DNA of 64,000 bases from Lentisphaerota bacterium (GCA_018676675.1 JABHEG010000179.1:29819-93818), one strand, 5' to 3'. Positions 44,602 to 54,351 are shown, numbered from the stretch's first letter. Program-made: numbers and translations. The notes: a model not told the origin generated them from the sequence alone.

Positions 44602-45345
44602 ATGCCGTGCACTGCCGCACAGACCGCCCGTTACGCCCGTCACCTTGCGTTGAAAGAGATTGGTGAAGAGGGTCAGGAGAAGCTCTTTCAGGCCAGCGCG
44701 CTGCTTGTGGGGGTTGGGGGGCTAGGTTCACCCGCCGCGCTCTACCTGGCGGCAGCCGGAGTCGGTAGGCTGGGGTTGATCGACAACGACACACTCGACG
44801 CCAGCAACCTGCAACGCCAGGTGCTGTACTCGACCGAGGATCTTGGTCGCTGGAAAGCTCAGGCCGCGGCAGATCGACTCATCAGCCTCAACCCCGATGT
44901 CCGACCGGATGTCATTCCCGGGAAACTCACCCCAGAGAATGGTCTGGCGCTGGTCGCGGCGTACGATGTCGTGCTCGACTGCACGGACAGCCTGCAGACG
45001 AAGGCGTTGCTTAACGATCTCTGCGTGAAGGCCGGCACTCCCCTGCTGCACGCGGGAATCCGCGAGTTCTTTGGCCAAACGATCACGATAATTCCGGGAA
45101 AGAGCGCCTGCTATCAGTGTGTGTTTGGTGCGCCGCCGGACGACGTTCCAGATGATGGCCCGCCACGGGGACCGCTCGGGGCGCTTCCCGGCATCATTGG
45201 GACGGTCCAGGCCACTGAGGCAATCAAACTGATTCTGGATCTGGGCAACCTGCTCACTGACCGCCTGTTTACCTACGACGCGTTGAGCATGTCAGTCCGA
45301 GTCATTGGCGTGAAGCGCCGGGAAGACTGCCCATGCTGCGGCTGA
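44602..45345 (+). CDS. thiF: ThiF/MoeB-family sulfur-carrier adenylyltransferase
   Basis: A 247-residue E1-like enzyme that adenylates the C-terminal glycine of ThiS. GVGGLGSPAALYLAAAGVG is the nucleotide-binding loop, followed by LIDNDTLDASNLQRQVLY and DCTDSLQTKALLND. Two CxxC pairs (CYQC and CPCC at the C-terminus) form the structural zinc site. There is no rhodanese domain. AGGAG sits 7 nt before the ATG. Position after thiH supports ThiF over MoeB, but it may serve both ThiS and MoaD. Confidence 0.9.
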   Translation: MPCTAAQTARYARHLALKEIGEEGQEKLFQASALLVGVGGLGSPAALYLAAAGVGRLGLIDNDTLDASNLQRQVLYSTEDLGRWKAQAAADRLISLNPDVRPDVIPGKLTPENGLALVAAYDVVLDCTDSLQTKALLNDLCVKAGTPLLHAGIREFFGQTITIIPGKSACYQCVFGAPPDDVPDDGPPRGPLGALPGIIGTVQATEAIKLILDLGNLLTDRLFTYDALSMSVRVIGVKRREDCPCCG

Positions 45346-45427
45346 AGTGAAACCGTATCTGCACAGACGGCAATCAGAGGAAAAATGTAGCGAGGGAGGG
45401 GGAGGAGAAAGCCAAGGGGAAAATTGG

Positions 45428-45500
<73 letters not shown>

Positions 45501-45564
45501 TTCAAACGGCATTAAAAGTACTGCAGATCAACGATCATTCAAGCTCGCAACGACTAAAAAAACG

Positions 45565-47097
45565 TCAGTTCTTCTCCTCTTCGACACTGGCCTGTCTGAT
45601 CTGCAGGCTGTCGACAATCTCCAGGACAGGAAGGCATAAGTCGGTAACCGGCGATGGGGTGTCCATTGGGCTCTTCGTCAACGCAATGTGGGTCGCGTCG
45701 AAACCACCGAGCGCAGCGTCAACCGGGAGCCACGCGTCGGGGGCGACCAGCAGTTCGGTCCACACATGGAACACGAACACCCCACTCGGATGTCGGACAC
45801 CGAAGGCGCCATCCCCAACATAAGCGATCCCTACGACCAGGCGTGAGGGGATGCTCTTGGCCCGAGCCAATGCAGCAACCAGGACGCCGTGCTCAGAACA
45901 GTCTCCACGTAAGGCCCGAGCCGTCTCGAGTGCTGTGGCGAATCCCATGTCAAGGGTCTTGCTCACGATCTTCGATCTGACATAGGCCTCAATCCGGTAG
46001 GCAATTTCCCTGACGTCCTCGCTGGCCCCCACGGCCTCCGCAGCCATCTCCTGAATGAGCGGGTCATCAGACTCGATGTACGTGCTTGGACGCAGGTAAG
46101 CGCCCAAATCCGTTTGCGGATGGCCGACCTCGCCCTTCCCTTCCCCAGCCCGGACAGCCTCGTCCACATCAATCGTGACGGACACGGCCCCGTCTGGCAG
46201 ACGCTCGATGGTCTGCCCTTGCCCCTCACACAGGCCGTGCTTCCCGTCATCCGCATAGTGAACGACATACTGAGCGCGCTTGAGCTGGCGGGGTGCCTGG
46301 ATGGGAACCGGAGACGGCACCACGGTTGACGCCATGAACTCCACCGGACTCGAGGGCATGAGGGCCGTTTCTCGATCGCAGCTGCGAATCTCCGCCTTGC
46401 CCAACATGGGCACGTCAATCTCCGCAAGAACGACAACGCCGTCCTCATTCACCCACTGTGTGTCAGGATGAAGGGGACGAATCTCCATCGTCCGGGTCAC
46501 CCGCTGTAAGCGTGCAGTACCCGCGTGCAGCCGGACGTCCTCCCAATCCCCCAAAGCCACGCGGGTCTTGATGCACCGCACCATCTCAGGCATGAACGTC
46601 AACTCCTCATAGGTATGCGGCTGAGCTGATTGCCGCTCAGCCATGAGACGCCGATGCTGAGCCTGTGGTCCACTTCCGGGGGCGGGGGGCGGGATCTCCT
46701 GAGTGTAGCCGTTGCTTGTGACGATCAGGACTCCGTCACGAACCGTGCCGGACGTGCACATGGTCGTCTTCTCTTCCCCGCCGACGAATGAACGGAGTTC
46801 GTAGGTGAAGGCCTGCACCCCCCCCTCAGCGTCTTCACGAACAGACACGGATTCACACATCTCCAGTGGTGTGCCGCCGCGCCCCAGTACCAGTCGCGTC
46901 TCCCATTCGCTCACATGCGGTAAGTTCGCCCTTGATGGCTCCGCAAAGCGCTGATGCAAGTGCCCGATCTTCTGGTCGCCAAATGTGATAGCCCCCCAGA
47001 ACTCGCGTGTTTCACCCATAGTCGTTTCCGCCGTCTTCCCCGCTGTCACAGTCGCGACCAGTCCTGCAGCCACAACAGTTCTAATCATGTCCATCAC
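45565..47097 (-). CDS. Transglutaminase-like superfamily protein, probably exported
   Basis: A 510-residue protein with a short N-terminal signal-like segment (MIRTVVAAGLVATVTAG). The C-terminal transglutaminase-like core shows the Cys-His-Asp triad: ALRGDCSEHGVLVAALARA, FVFHVWTELL and WLPVDAALGG. Before it lies a beta-rich domain of about 300 residues. Bacterial members are usually proteases, amidases or structural relatives rather than cross-linkers. The start is GTG at 47097, directly followed by ATG. It lies downstream of the secreted protein gene at 47170, with which it may be cotranscribed. Confidence 0.85.
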   Translation of the reverse strand: MMDMIRTVVAAGLVATVTAGKTAETTMGETREFWGAITFGDQKIGHLHQRFAEPSRANLPHVSEWETRLVLGRGGTPLEMCESVSVREDAEGGVQAFTYELRSFVGGEEKTTMCTSGTVRDGVLIVTSNGYTQEIPPPAPGSGPQAQHRRLMAERQSAQPHTYEELTFMPEMVRCIKTRVALGDWEDVRLHAGTARLQRVTRTMEIRPLHPDTQWVNEDGVVVLAEIDVPMLGKAEIRSCDRETALMPSSPVEFMASTVVPSPVPIQAPRQLKRAQYVVHYADDGKHGLCEGQGQTIERLPDGAVSVTIDVDEAVRAGEGKGEVGHPQTDLGAYLRPSTYIESDDPLIQEMAAEAVGASEDVREIAYRIEAYVRSKIVSKTLDMGFATALETARALRGDCSEHGVLVAALARAKSIPSRLVVGIAYVGDGAFGVRHPSGVFVFHVWTELLVAPDAWLPVDAALGGFDATHIALTKSPMDTPSPVTDLCLPVLEIVDSLQIRQASVEEEKN

Positions 47098-47169
47098 GGT
47101 GGTATCCAGACCAATAGTTCATCCAGGCCCTTTCCGAGCCGCTCTGAAGACAAGGCGTGCCTTCTGCCG

Positions 47170-48651
47170 TCACTCCGCGGGTTCCACGGTGACCGGGAGC
47201 GGGCTATCCGAAGCATTGAGTACCCAGTGCCCCGCTAAAGGACTCATCCGAGACGGTTCGTAGTAGCGGCCAGTTCCCCACACTCGGACCAACGGCCCAA
47301 TCCCTTGACCAAAAACGCCTTCAGGACTCGGATCCGTCGGCAGAGCGGCGAGGGAGACAGCGTTCCACCCGACCGCCAGCTCGATCTTGTATTCATCAGG
47401 CGCCGTGTCTCTCGCCGCTTCCTGACTGTCTGTCGTTCCATCGCCATCGCTGTCGACATCCGCGGGATAGGTGAGCTGGGCCAAATCGATCGTCGCTGCT
47501 TCGGAGTCGTGCCGAAAACAGAAGTAGCCCCGAAGGGGAAGCACCTCCGAGGCCTTCACAAAACGGCTGTTTTGCCACTCCCACACAGGCCCAATCACAA
47601 GCTCCCCAAAGACAGAGGCGACACTATTGTCGGTCGGTTCTCTGGGGATGGATACGAAGTTCCATCCCTTCTTCAGCACGATCACCGGAGGCTCGCTCGC
47701 GAACGCCGCCAGAGAGTCGTCCTCGGCGAGATAAAGGACATCTCCATTGAGAGCTACGGCCAAGGCGTCCCGTTTCTCAGCGTTCCGCCACACTTCATCA
47801 CCGGTATCCTCATCGAACCCCCGCAGACCGCCATTGGCAAAGCCCGGGTTGTTCCGCAGGGCCCCGTACGCTATGCCGTTGGCGAAGGCGACGCCGACCA
47901 CGTCATTGAATTGTGGTGAGGGGATCGTCTGCGACCGAACCAGGGAACCATCGGCCTCAATATCGTAGAGCGCAATTCCTTCGAAGTTCTGAGCGGAAGC
48001 AAGGCGCCCCCCGGACACTGCGATGTCCCAGTTAATGTCGAGGGTGCTCCGCTGGGAGAGCAGCACCATCGTGTCTCGGAACGCAACGTCGATTGTTGCG
48101 AGCTGGGACAACTGGGCCACGTAGGCCACATCCCCTACCACTTCCACGTCCTCGATCTGCCCTCCCATGTCTATCGTCCCAAGCTCGAGAAGAGCGTAGG
48201 CGTCGTCAGGATCAGCCCACAGCGCGTACAACATGGCGCCAACCCCAACGATGACATCACCGTCTGACTGGCCGACCCCGCCGAGAAGCTCGTTCGCCGC
48301 CCCCACACGGGTCTCGCTCAACGTGCTGAGATCCGTGAGGTCAGAAATGTCGACGATGAGAACATTCGTCGCCGTCTCAGCCGCCAGCCCCACCACCAGG
48401 AAGTCTTCCGTGACGACCATACTGTCAACGCGATACCCCACACTCAGCGTGTCTTTCAGAACAGGGCTGTCCGCAACGGAAATGTCGTAGACGCGAACAC
48501 GATCATCGCCACCGACGAACAGCACGTCGTCAACGACAAGCAGGGACCGTGCTGAGACCTGAAGACGCTGGATCGCCGCCACATCACTCCCCGAGGCCAC
48601 ACCAACCAAGAGTGCCACCATAGCGACCACTGCGATCTGAATCGTTCTCAC
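47170..48651 (-). CDS. Secreted beta-propeller-like protein with Ca-binding-type motif
   Basis: About 493 residues beginning at GTG 48651 (VRTIQIAVVAMVALLVGVASG, a clear signal peptide); GGAG lies 6 nt upstream. The longer frame to 48813 translates a palindromic repeat and is rejected. The N-terminal part has repeated LVVDDVLFVGG / VEVVGDVAYVAQ blades of an LVIVD-like propeller. The C-terminal part has two related segments (KKGWNFVSIPREPTD and AVGWNAVSLAALPTD), separated by DVDSDGDGTTDSQEA, a thrombospondin-type-3/dockerin-like calcium motif. It is extracellular or surface-located; function unknown. Confidence 0.75.
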   Translation of the reverse strand: MRTIQIAVVAMVALLVGVASGSDVAAIQRLQVSARSLLVVDDVLFVGGDDRVRVYDISVADSPVLKDTLSVGYRVDSMVVTEDFLVVGLAAETATNVLIVDISDLTDLSTLSETRVGAANELLGGVGQSDGDVIVGVGAMLYALWADPDDAYALLELGTIDMGGQIEDVEVVGDVAYVAQLSQLATIDVAFRDTMVLLSQRSTLDINWDIAVSGGRLASAQNFEGIALYDIEADGSLVRSQTIPSPQFNDVVGVAFANGIAYGALRNNPGFANGGLRGFDEDTGDEVWRNAEKRDALAVALNGDVLYLAEDDSLAAFASEPPVIVLKKGWNFVSIPREPTDNSVASVFGELVIGPVWEWQNSRFVKASEVLPLRGYFCFRHDSEAATIDLAQLTYPADVDSDGDGTTDSQEAARDTAPDEYKIELAVGWNAVSLAALPTDPSPEGVFGQGIGPLVRVWGTGRYYEPSRMSPLAGHWVLNASDSPLPVTVEPAE

Positions 48652-49156
48652 CGCATTCTCCGGAAATGTGTGCAAACCTCGTCCTGAGAAGCCGCCGTCC
48701 TCCATCGGCTCGGACTGGGCGCCGCCCATTCGCCTGCAGGCGCCCTCCTGAAGGCAGTGGGGGGAGCCTGCCGTCGTGACCACCGGCTGCGAGTGAGGCC
48801 CGCTGGTCAACAAATACTACCCCGTACAGGAGAAGAATCAATGCAATCCGGTCAAGTGCGATTAAACCGGATAGGCGGACGGCTGGAGTTGCAGGCTGTC
48901 GACAGTGAGACCAGGAGGCACTGGTCCAGATTGAGGACGCCCTTGATTCCGTCTTCCAGCCAGCTACCTTCCCCCTCCATGTGGACCTCCGTTCCGGCCT
49001 GGGACGGTCGAGGCCCCACGGAGAGCATTGTGAAGTCACGTCACGGCACCCGAGAACCCCGGACCAAAGACGCGACGTCAACGGTACATCCTCCGGCAGG
49101 AACGGCCCCGAGTTCTGCCGGCACCTTGCCAACCAGCCTTTGGGAGAGTGTGAACG
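48652..49156. repeat. Intergenic region with palindromic repeats
   Basis: A 505-bp gap between divergent genes. GGGCGCC at 48717-48723 pairs with GGCGCCC at 48739-48745 around CGCCTGCAGGCG (48731-48742), and GGCAG/CTGCC elements follow near 48753-48772. These look like dispersed palindromes. Frames through it carry no domain. No promoter was identified. Confidence 0.55.
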
Positions 49157-50086
49157 GTGGAAAAGACAACACTGCCTGATCTGGCCCTACTCAATCAACG
49201 CTTCGGGATCCCGGACGTCCTCGCCTTTGTATCGGGCCCCGGAGGGTTGCCGGTCGCGGAAATCGAGAATGGACTGGCAACTGCCTCCGTTTGCCTCCTG
49301 GGAGGACACGTGCTCGGTTTCCAGCCACATGGCCAGCTCCCCGTGCTCTGGATGAGTCAACGCAGCGACTTTGAGCTCGGACAGCCGATCCGCGGAGGCA
49401 TCCCGGTCTGTTGGCCCTGGTTCGGCGCTCACCCTACCGATCCCGACAAGCCGAGTCACGGTTTTGCGCGACGCTGTCTCTGGGACGTCCGTGAAACAAC
49501 GGTCACCGACGACGGAGCAACCTGCCTCCGCCTGGCACTCCCCGTGGACGACACCACTCAAGCCCTGTGGCCACAGCCATTCAGCCTGGACCTCACCATC
49601 ACAGTGGGGAAAGCTCTGACCGTCAGCCTGAAGATGCGCAATGAGGGCGCCATTCCGGTCACCCATACCTGCGCTCTGCACAGTTACTTCGCGGTCTCCG
49701 GGATCGAGCAGGTGGCCATCCGGGGGCTGGATGGGGCGACATTCATCGACACCGTTGGACCACAGCCGTCAAAACGCGGCAAACAGGACGGCGCGGTCAC
49801 CTTCGCAGAAGAGACAGACCGAGTCTACCTGGACACCGCATCCGAGTGCTTCATCGACGACCCGGGACTCGGACGGACAATCCGAGTGGCAAAACGGGGA
49901 AGTCGATCGACTGTCGTGTGGAACCCATGGATCGCAAAGTCTGTACGCATGGAGGACTTCGGGGACGACGAGTATCCCGGCATGCTGTGTGTCGAGACGA
50001 CAAACGCCGCGGATGATGCGGTCACGCTCGCGCCGGGGGGCGAACATGAGCTGACCACAATTCTCAGCGTGCAGCCCATTGGCTGA
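49157..50086 (+). CDS. D-hexose-6-phosphate mutarotase (YeaD/aldose 1-epimerase family)
   Basis: A 309-residue galactose-mutarotase-fold protein that interconverts alpha and beta anomers of hexose 6-phosphates. The motifs RGGIPVCWPWFGAHP, HGFARRCLWDV and CALHSYFAVSGI (catalytic His) and the C-terminal MLCVETTNA (Glu) are those of the YeaD subgroup. It begins with GTG at 49157, with GGGAGAG upstream. It is cytoplasmic and stands alone between unrelated genes. Confidence 0.9.
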   Translation: MEKTTLPDLALLNQRFGIPDVLAFVSGPGGLPVAEIENGLATASVCLLGGHVLGFQPHGQLPVLWMSQRSDFELGQPIRGGIPVCWPWFGAHPTDPDKPSHGFARRCLWDVRETTVTDDGATCLRLALPVDDTTQALWPQPFSLDLTITVGKALTVSLKMRNEGAIPVTHTCALHSYFAVSGIEQVAIRGLDGATFIDTVGPQPSKRGKQDGAVTFAEETDRVYLDTASECFIDDPGLGRTIRVAKRGSRSTVVWNPWIAKSVRMEDFGDDEYPGMLCVETTNAADDAVTLAPGGEHELTTILSVQPIG

Positions 50087-50121
50087 GCCTGAAAGGGGTC
50101 GTTCGGACCTGGAAGGCCCGG

Positions 50122-51360
50122 TCAGCTGGTACTGTCGGCCTGACCAAATGCCCCGCTGGATCGCAACTCATCGACCCGCTCCGAAGGGTAGCCAAGCACA
50201 GCGGTCATCACGTCCTCCGTATGCTGCCCCAACTCGGGAGCAGGACGATGCGCCTTGCAGGGGGTGCGATCGAAGTGTATCGGGTTGTTGGCGGTGACCA
50301 CGTGACCCGCCGTCGGATGATCAAACGCTGCCAGCATGTCCCTATGAATCGTGTTGGGATCCGCTACGACGTCAGCAATCGTGTTCACAGGCCCACAAGG
50401 CACGCCGACCACACTCAGCTGCTCAACCAGGGCTGCACTCGTCAGCGTCCGACTCCAGGCCTCAATGATGGGCTTCAGATCAGCATGGTTCTCGGTGCGC
50501 TGCGGATTCGAAGAAAAACGCTCGTCACCAAGGGCCTCGGCCAGTTGAGGAACGGCCTGACAGAACATCTCCCAAAGTCGGTCATTCCCTACCGCGATCA
50601 CCACATGCCCGTTGGCCGTCTCGAACACATCGAACGGAGTTATCGCAGGATGCCGTGAACCGACGCGTCCCGGCGTCTGTCCAGCCACTGTTTGCCGCAC
50701 AACTGCGTTCTCCAGAACGGCGAGCATACAATCGGTCATCGCGATGTCCAGACGTTGCCCCTGCCCCTCTCGGTCAACGCCTCGTAGCGAAGCCAGTATC
50801 CCGACCGCGGTGAACAGACCGGAGATGATGTCCCCCACCGATGCACCCGCTCGGGTCGGTGGATTCTCCGGGTAACCGGTGATGCTCATGAAACCGCTGA
50901 AGGCTTGAGCAATGATGTCGTATCCGGGCCGCCCCGGGTAGACAGAGTCGTGACCGAACCCGCAAATCGATGCGTACACAATGCGCGGGTTAATCGCCTT
51001 CACTTCCTGTTCGGAGAAACCCAGTTTGGCCAGCGTTCCAGGCTTGTAGTTCTCCGCGAGAACGTCCGAACAGGCGATGAGATCACGGAGCACAGCTTTC
51101 GCCTCAGCGTTCCGCAAGTCCAGCGTCACACTCCGCTTGTTGCGGTTGACGCTCATGAAGTAGGCGCTCTCCCCCTCTTTGTATGGCCCAAAGTGGCGAG
51201 CATCATCCCCCGTGACTGGACGTTCCACCTTGATCACTTCAGCGCCAAGATCCCCCAGGATCATTGTGCAGTAAGGCATCGCCAGAACGTGGCTGAGATC
51301 AAGCACGCGGATGCCGCTCAAAGGACGCTGTTCAGAAGACATATCTTGCCCCATGGTCAC
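50122..51360 (-). CDS. Class III (CaiB/BaiF-type) CoA-transferase
   Basis: A 412-residue family III CoA-transferase. It begins LSGIRVLDLSHVLAMPYCTMILGDLGAEVIKVE; the RSVTLDLRN and DVLAENYKPG segments and the catalytic Asp in ASVGDIISGL are present. Members move CoA between acyl groups such as formyl/oxalyl, carnitine or succinate derivatives; the substrate is not deducible. The GTG at 51360 overlaps the stop of the small upstream gene (GTGA); ATGs at 51354 and 51342 are alternatives. Confidence 0.9.
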   Translation of the reverse strand: MTMGQDMSSEQRPLSGIRVLDLSHVLAMPYCTMILGDLGAEVIKVERPVTGDDARHFGPYKEGESAYFMSVNRNKRSVTLDLRNAEAKAVLRDLIACSDVLAENYKPGTLAKLGFSEQEVKAINPRIVYASICGFGHDSVYPGRPGYDIIAQAFSGFMSITGYPENPPTRAGASVGDIISGLFTAVGILASLRGVDREGQGQRLDIAMTDCMLAVLENAVVRQTVAGQTPGRVGSRHPAITPFDVFETANGHVVIAVGNDRLWEMFCQAVPQLAEALGDERFSSNPQRTENHADLKPIIEAWSRTLTSAALVEQLSVVGVPCGPVNTIADVVADPNTIHRDMLAAFDHPTAGHVVTANNPIHFDRTPCKAHRPAPELGQHTEDVMTAVLGYPSERVDELRSSGAFGQADSTS

Positions 51361-51620
51361 TGCCCCAGGCCAATAGCCAACAGAACGAAAAGAACGATCA
51401 GGAGCAGAACAACGATGACCGCCTTGAGGCTGGGCTTCCCGGGCGCCTTCCCCGGCTCACCATCCCCCGCAGCCGCTTCCGGCGGGGGGCCATACAGATT
51501 CTGCATCGCTTCGTTCCGCGTCCGCTGAGCCATGACCTCGATGGCCTCTTCTTTGGTGATCTCGCCCCGCTTCAGGAGCTCGCCCAGTTCATCCGGAGTC
51601 AAGGAATCATTCGCGCTCAT
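51357..51620 (-). CDS. Small membrane protein with SHOCT-like N-terminus
   Basis: An 87-residue protein. The N-terminal helix pair LTPDELGELLKRGEITKEEAIEVM resembles SHOCT/short oligomerisation modules. A Pro/Gly-rich linker leads to one C-terminal transmembrane helix (AVIVVLLLIVLFVLLAIGLG), so it is likely tail-anchored. It overlaps the CoA-transferase gene by 4 bp, implying coupling. No function can be assigned. Confidence 0.7.
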   Translation of the reverse strand: MSANDSLTPDELGELLKRGEITKEEAIEVMAQRTRNEAMQNLYGPPPEAAAGDGEPGKAPGKPSLKAVIVVLLLIVLFVLLAIGLGQ

Positions 51621-51709
51621 CGTTTACCTCTACCAGCCCCCGTCAACCACCAAATCTGTGAAGCACCACGCAGGGGAAACCACGGGTCTCCACCGGATGG
51701 ACACGCCAA

Positions 51710-52504
51710 TCAGTGCACCGCCTTCACGATAAGCATCATGGAGGTGCAAAGCAATACCACGTAGATAAGGCCCGTGTAGTGCTCCTGTTTGACCACTCTG
51801 ACTGCCATGTAGCCCAGGACGACCCCGAGTGGCATCACCGGGAGCATCCAGACGCCCAGGAGAAGATTGTCCGCCGTAATCCGTCCCATCATGCAAAACG
51901 GCCCCACCTTCAACAGATTCAGTCCCCAGAAATAGGCTGCAGTCGTCCCGGCGAAAGCGAGTTTGTCGAGGCGCTGCGGAAGAAGATACATCTGAATGGG
52001 AGGGCCTCCCGCATGAGCCAAAGTGGACGTCAGCCCGGCAATCGCGCCGAAGACGGTGCCCCGTTTGATGCCTGGCTGCGAGTCCTCGCGGGGCCTGTTC
52101 ATCAGCCACTTCCGCGACGCTCGGTAGCCCACAAAGAGAATGCCAATGCATCCAATGACGAGCTTCAGGCTCTGGTCTGACAGGGAAACGAGAGCCTTGT
52201 CCCCCCCCGCGAAAATGGTCACGCCGATTGCCACCCCGACCAGGGTCCCGGGAATGAGCGGCAGAATAGCGGCCCAGACGATCTTCCGGCGATAGAATCC
52301 CAACGCCACAACATCCATGACACACAGGACAGGCAACATAAAGGACACCGAACTTCGCGCGGCAGAGGCCTGATTCGGCCAGATCAGGATCATCAAAGGG
52401 AGCGCAATGCCTCCGACCGGGAAGCCCCCTTTGTGCATCCCGATCATCAGGATGCAGAGGGCCAACCAGAACAACTGAGACATGCCATAGCTGTCCGGGA
52501 GCAT
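51710..52504 (-). CDS. TSUP/TauE-SafE family membrane transporter
   Basis: About 264 residues with some eight hydrophobic segments and the family's repeated GGxxxxP pattern (MHKGGFPVGGIALPLMIL in the first half, ITAFAG-type GLTSTLAHAGGPPIQMYLL in the second). TSUP proteins export or import small organic or sulfur anions such as sulfite, sulfoacetate or taurine-derived compounds. With a CoA-transferase and amidohydrolases nearby, an organic acid substrate is plausible (inference). The start at 52504 or 52483 is preferred over 52597, whose extra residues are not hydrophobic or conserved in style. Confidence 0.88.
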   Translation of the reverse strand: MLPDSYGMSQLFWLALCILMIGMHKGGFPVGGIALPLMILIWPNQASAARSSVSFMLPVLCVMDVVALGFYRRKIVWAAILPLIPGTLVGVAIGVTIFAGGDKALVSLSDQSLKLVIGCIGILFVGYRASRKWLMNRPREDSQPGIKRGTVFGAIAGLTSTLAHAGGPPIQMYLLPQRLDKLAFAGTTAAYFWGLNLLKVGPFCMMGRITADNLLLGVWMLPVMPLGVVLGYMAVRVVKQEHYTGLIYVVLLCTSMMLIVKAVH

Positions 52505-52773
52505 GGGTGAATTCCAGTCAAATACAAAGGCTGTTCGCTCTCCCCGGAACGAACAAACAGGGAAGCGATATGATGCGAGCAATGCGCTCCCGATCACGAC
52601 GAGTACGAGGCAGAAAACCTAACCTAAAGTGTGCCTGTCCTATTGCCAATGACACGAACCACGTAAATGGGGCTGGCAGCCGTTGGGGGAAGAGGTAAGC
52701 TACAGGAAACAGGGCTGCTCCCCCCAAAGGCCCTTCCCGCAACAGCATGGTTCAGCCCGACCGAGAACGAAAC

Positions 52774-53529
52774 ATGACGACTCGATTGTTCGACATCCAG
52801 ACCGGCTTTGGCGGCGTGAAGAAAGGACAGACGACCCCGATTGCACTGGAAGACTGCCTCGAGACCATGGCGAAGTTGGGAATCGCCAAGGCGTTGGTCC
52901 GCATCATCCCCGATGCGCAGGAAGTTGATGTCTGCATGGCCAATGACAGACTGTTTGGGGCATGTGCCAAACACCCGGAGCTCGTCCCCTGCCCCATTGC
53001 CGTCCCGGCAACGGGCCGCGATCTCCCTGACGAGGACACTCAAGTAGTGGGGTTCCTTGACCACAATTCCGGTGCAGCCGTCATCCGGCCAGCCCAGGAC
53101 TACTGGCAGCTCACACCATGGGGCAGTGATGACCTCTTCAAAGCCATGGCCGGCCGGGCGCTGCCTCTTGTCTGTCCGGGCGGCTATGTGTCACTCCGTG
53201 ACATCGGCGCCATCGCCGGACGTTTCCCGGACCTCCCTCTGATCGCCACTGAGGTCGGTTACCGTGACCACCGAACGATCCTCCCACTGCTTGAGACCTT
53301 CCCGAACGTCCACCTCTCAATCGGTAACAACTGGACCGTTCATCGGGGCCTGGAGAAGACCATTGAGGCGATTGGCCCGGAACAGCTTCTGTTCGGCACT
53401 GGTTTCCCGGCCGCTGAACCTACCATGGCATTGACCCAACTCATGTACGCAGACATCTCCGATGAACACCGACGCCTTATCGCCGCGGGTAACATGGAAC
53501 GCCTCCAAAATGCCCGAGTGATTCAGTAA
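52774..53529 (+). CDS. Amidohydrolase_2-fold protein lacking metal ligands
   Basis: About 251 residues with the TIM-barrel layout of amidohydrolase_2 enzymes and a clear structural match to the next gene. The positions that bind metal are changed: the HxH of strand 1 is QTG (FDIQTGFGG versus LDLHGHFGR in the neighbour), the His of MAHAGAG is replaced (IATEVGYRD), and the Asp of FGSD is Gly (LFGTGFPAAEP). It is probably catalytically dead, perhaps a partner or regulator of the following enzyme. It is cotranscribed with that gene (15-bp gap). Confidence 0.75.
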   Translation: MTTRLFDIQTGFGGVKKGQTTPIALEDCLETMAKLGIAKALVRIIPDAQEVDVCMANDRLFGACAKHPELVPCPIAVPATGRDLPDEDTQVVGFLDHNSGAAVIRPAQDYWQLTPWGSDDLFKAMAGRALPLVCPGGYVSLRDIGAIAGRFPDLPLIATEVGYRDHRTILPLLETFPNVHLSIGNNWTVHRGLEKTIEAIGPEQLLFGTGFPAAEPTMALTQLMYADISDEHRRLIAAGNMERLQNARVIQ

Positions 53530-53544
53530 CAGGCTATCAACCCC

Positions 53545-54351
53545 ATGGAAACACTCCTCGAAACGGCACGTCAGGGACTCCCCTTGATGAACAGTGCTGT
53601 GCTTGATCTGCACGGACATTTTGGGCGATACGCTCAGGCTATACCGGACTTGACCGCGAAGGGACTGGTTGGCGTCCTGGATCGCGTCGGGGTGAAGTCG
53701 ATCGTGGTCTCACACATGCAGTGCATCTCATGGCATGCATCCGAAGGAAACGACGAAGTCCTTGAGGCCACGCGGGCACACCCCGGGCGGATTCTGGGGT
53801 ATGCGTTGGCATTCCCTGTGTTCTCAGCAGCTGCCCGACACGAGCTTGAGCGTCGGCTGGGCGAGGGGTTCGTCGGTCTGAAGCTGCACAACAGCAATGG
53901 CATCCCCTACAACCATCCGGGGTATGCCGATGCACTTGCCCTGGCAAACGAGCGACGTCTCCCGGTTCTCCTCCACACCTGGGGCACACAGCAGGACTTT
54001 GAGATCGTCCGTGAGCTTGCCGGTCGCTACCCCGACTGCGCCTTCCTGATGGCTCACGCGGGTGCGGGGGACGGAGCCAAACGCTGCATCCAACTCGCGG
54101 GCGAGTTCGAGCACGTCTACCTGGACACAGCGTTTAGCGCAGGGCCCCGTGGTCTGGTGGAGGAGTTGGTTGCCGGGGCCGGGGCAGGAAAAGTCGTGTT
54201 TGGATCCGACTGTTACTTCTTCAGCCTGACACAGCAAATAGGCAAGGTCGTTGGCTCTCGTATATCCGACGAGGAGAAGCGGTGCATTTTGGCCGGAAAC
54301 GCCGAGGCAATTCTCAGACGGGCAGATATCACGCCCCTCCCCATCCCGTGA
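53545..54351 (+). CDS. Amidohydrolase family (amidohydrolase_2) metal-dependent hydrolase
   Basis: A 268-residue TIM-barrel hydrolase or decarboxylase with intact ligands: HGH in LDLHGHFGRY, LHTWG, FLMAHAGAGDG, and Asp in VVFGSDCYFFS. Members hydrolyse or decarboxylate cyclic and aromatic acids, or lactones. ATG 53545 lacks a ribosome-binding site. ATG 53587 (MNSAVLDLHGHFG) has AGGGA upstream and matches the short N-terminus of the paralogue, so it may be the true start. It lies between its ligand-less paralogue and an M14 peptidase on the same strand. Confidence 0.85.
   Translation: METLLETARQGLPLMNSAVLDLHGHFGRYAQAIPDLTAKGLVGVLDRVGVKSIVVSHMQCISWHASEGNDEVLEATRAHPGRILGYALAFPVFSAAARHELERRLGEGFVGLKLHNSNGIPYNHPGYADALALANERRLPVLLHTWGTQQDFEIVRELAGRYPDCAFLMAHAGAGDGAKRCIQLAGEFEHVYLDTAFSAGPRGLVEELVAGAGAGKVVFGSDCYFFSLTQQIGKVVGSRISDEEKRCILAGNAEAILRRADITPLPIP

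Noticed and set aside
48652..48813. Longer N-terminus for the propeller-like protein from 48813
   Set aside because: The extra 54 residues come from a palindromic repeat and precede a good GTG start with GGAG and a signal peptide.
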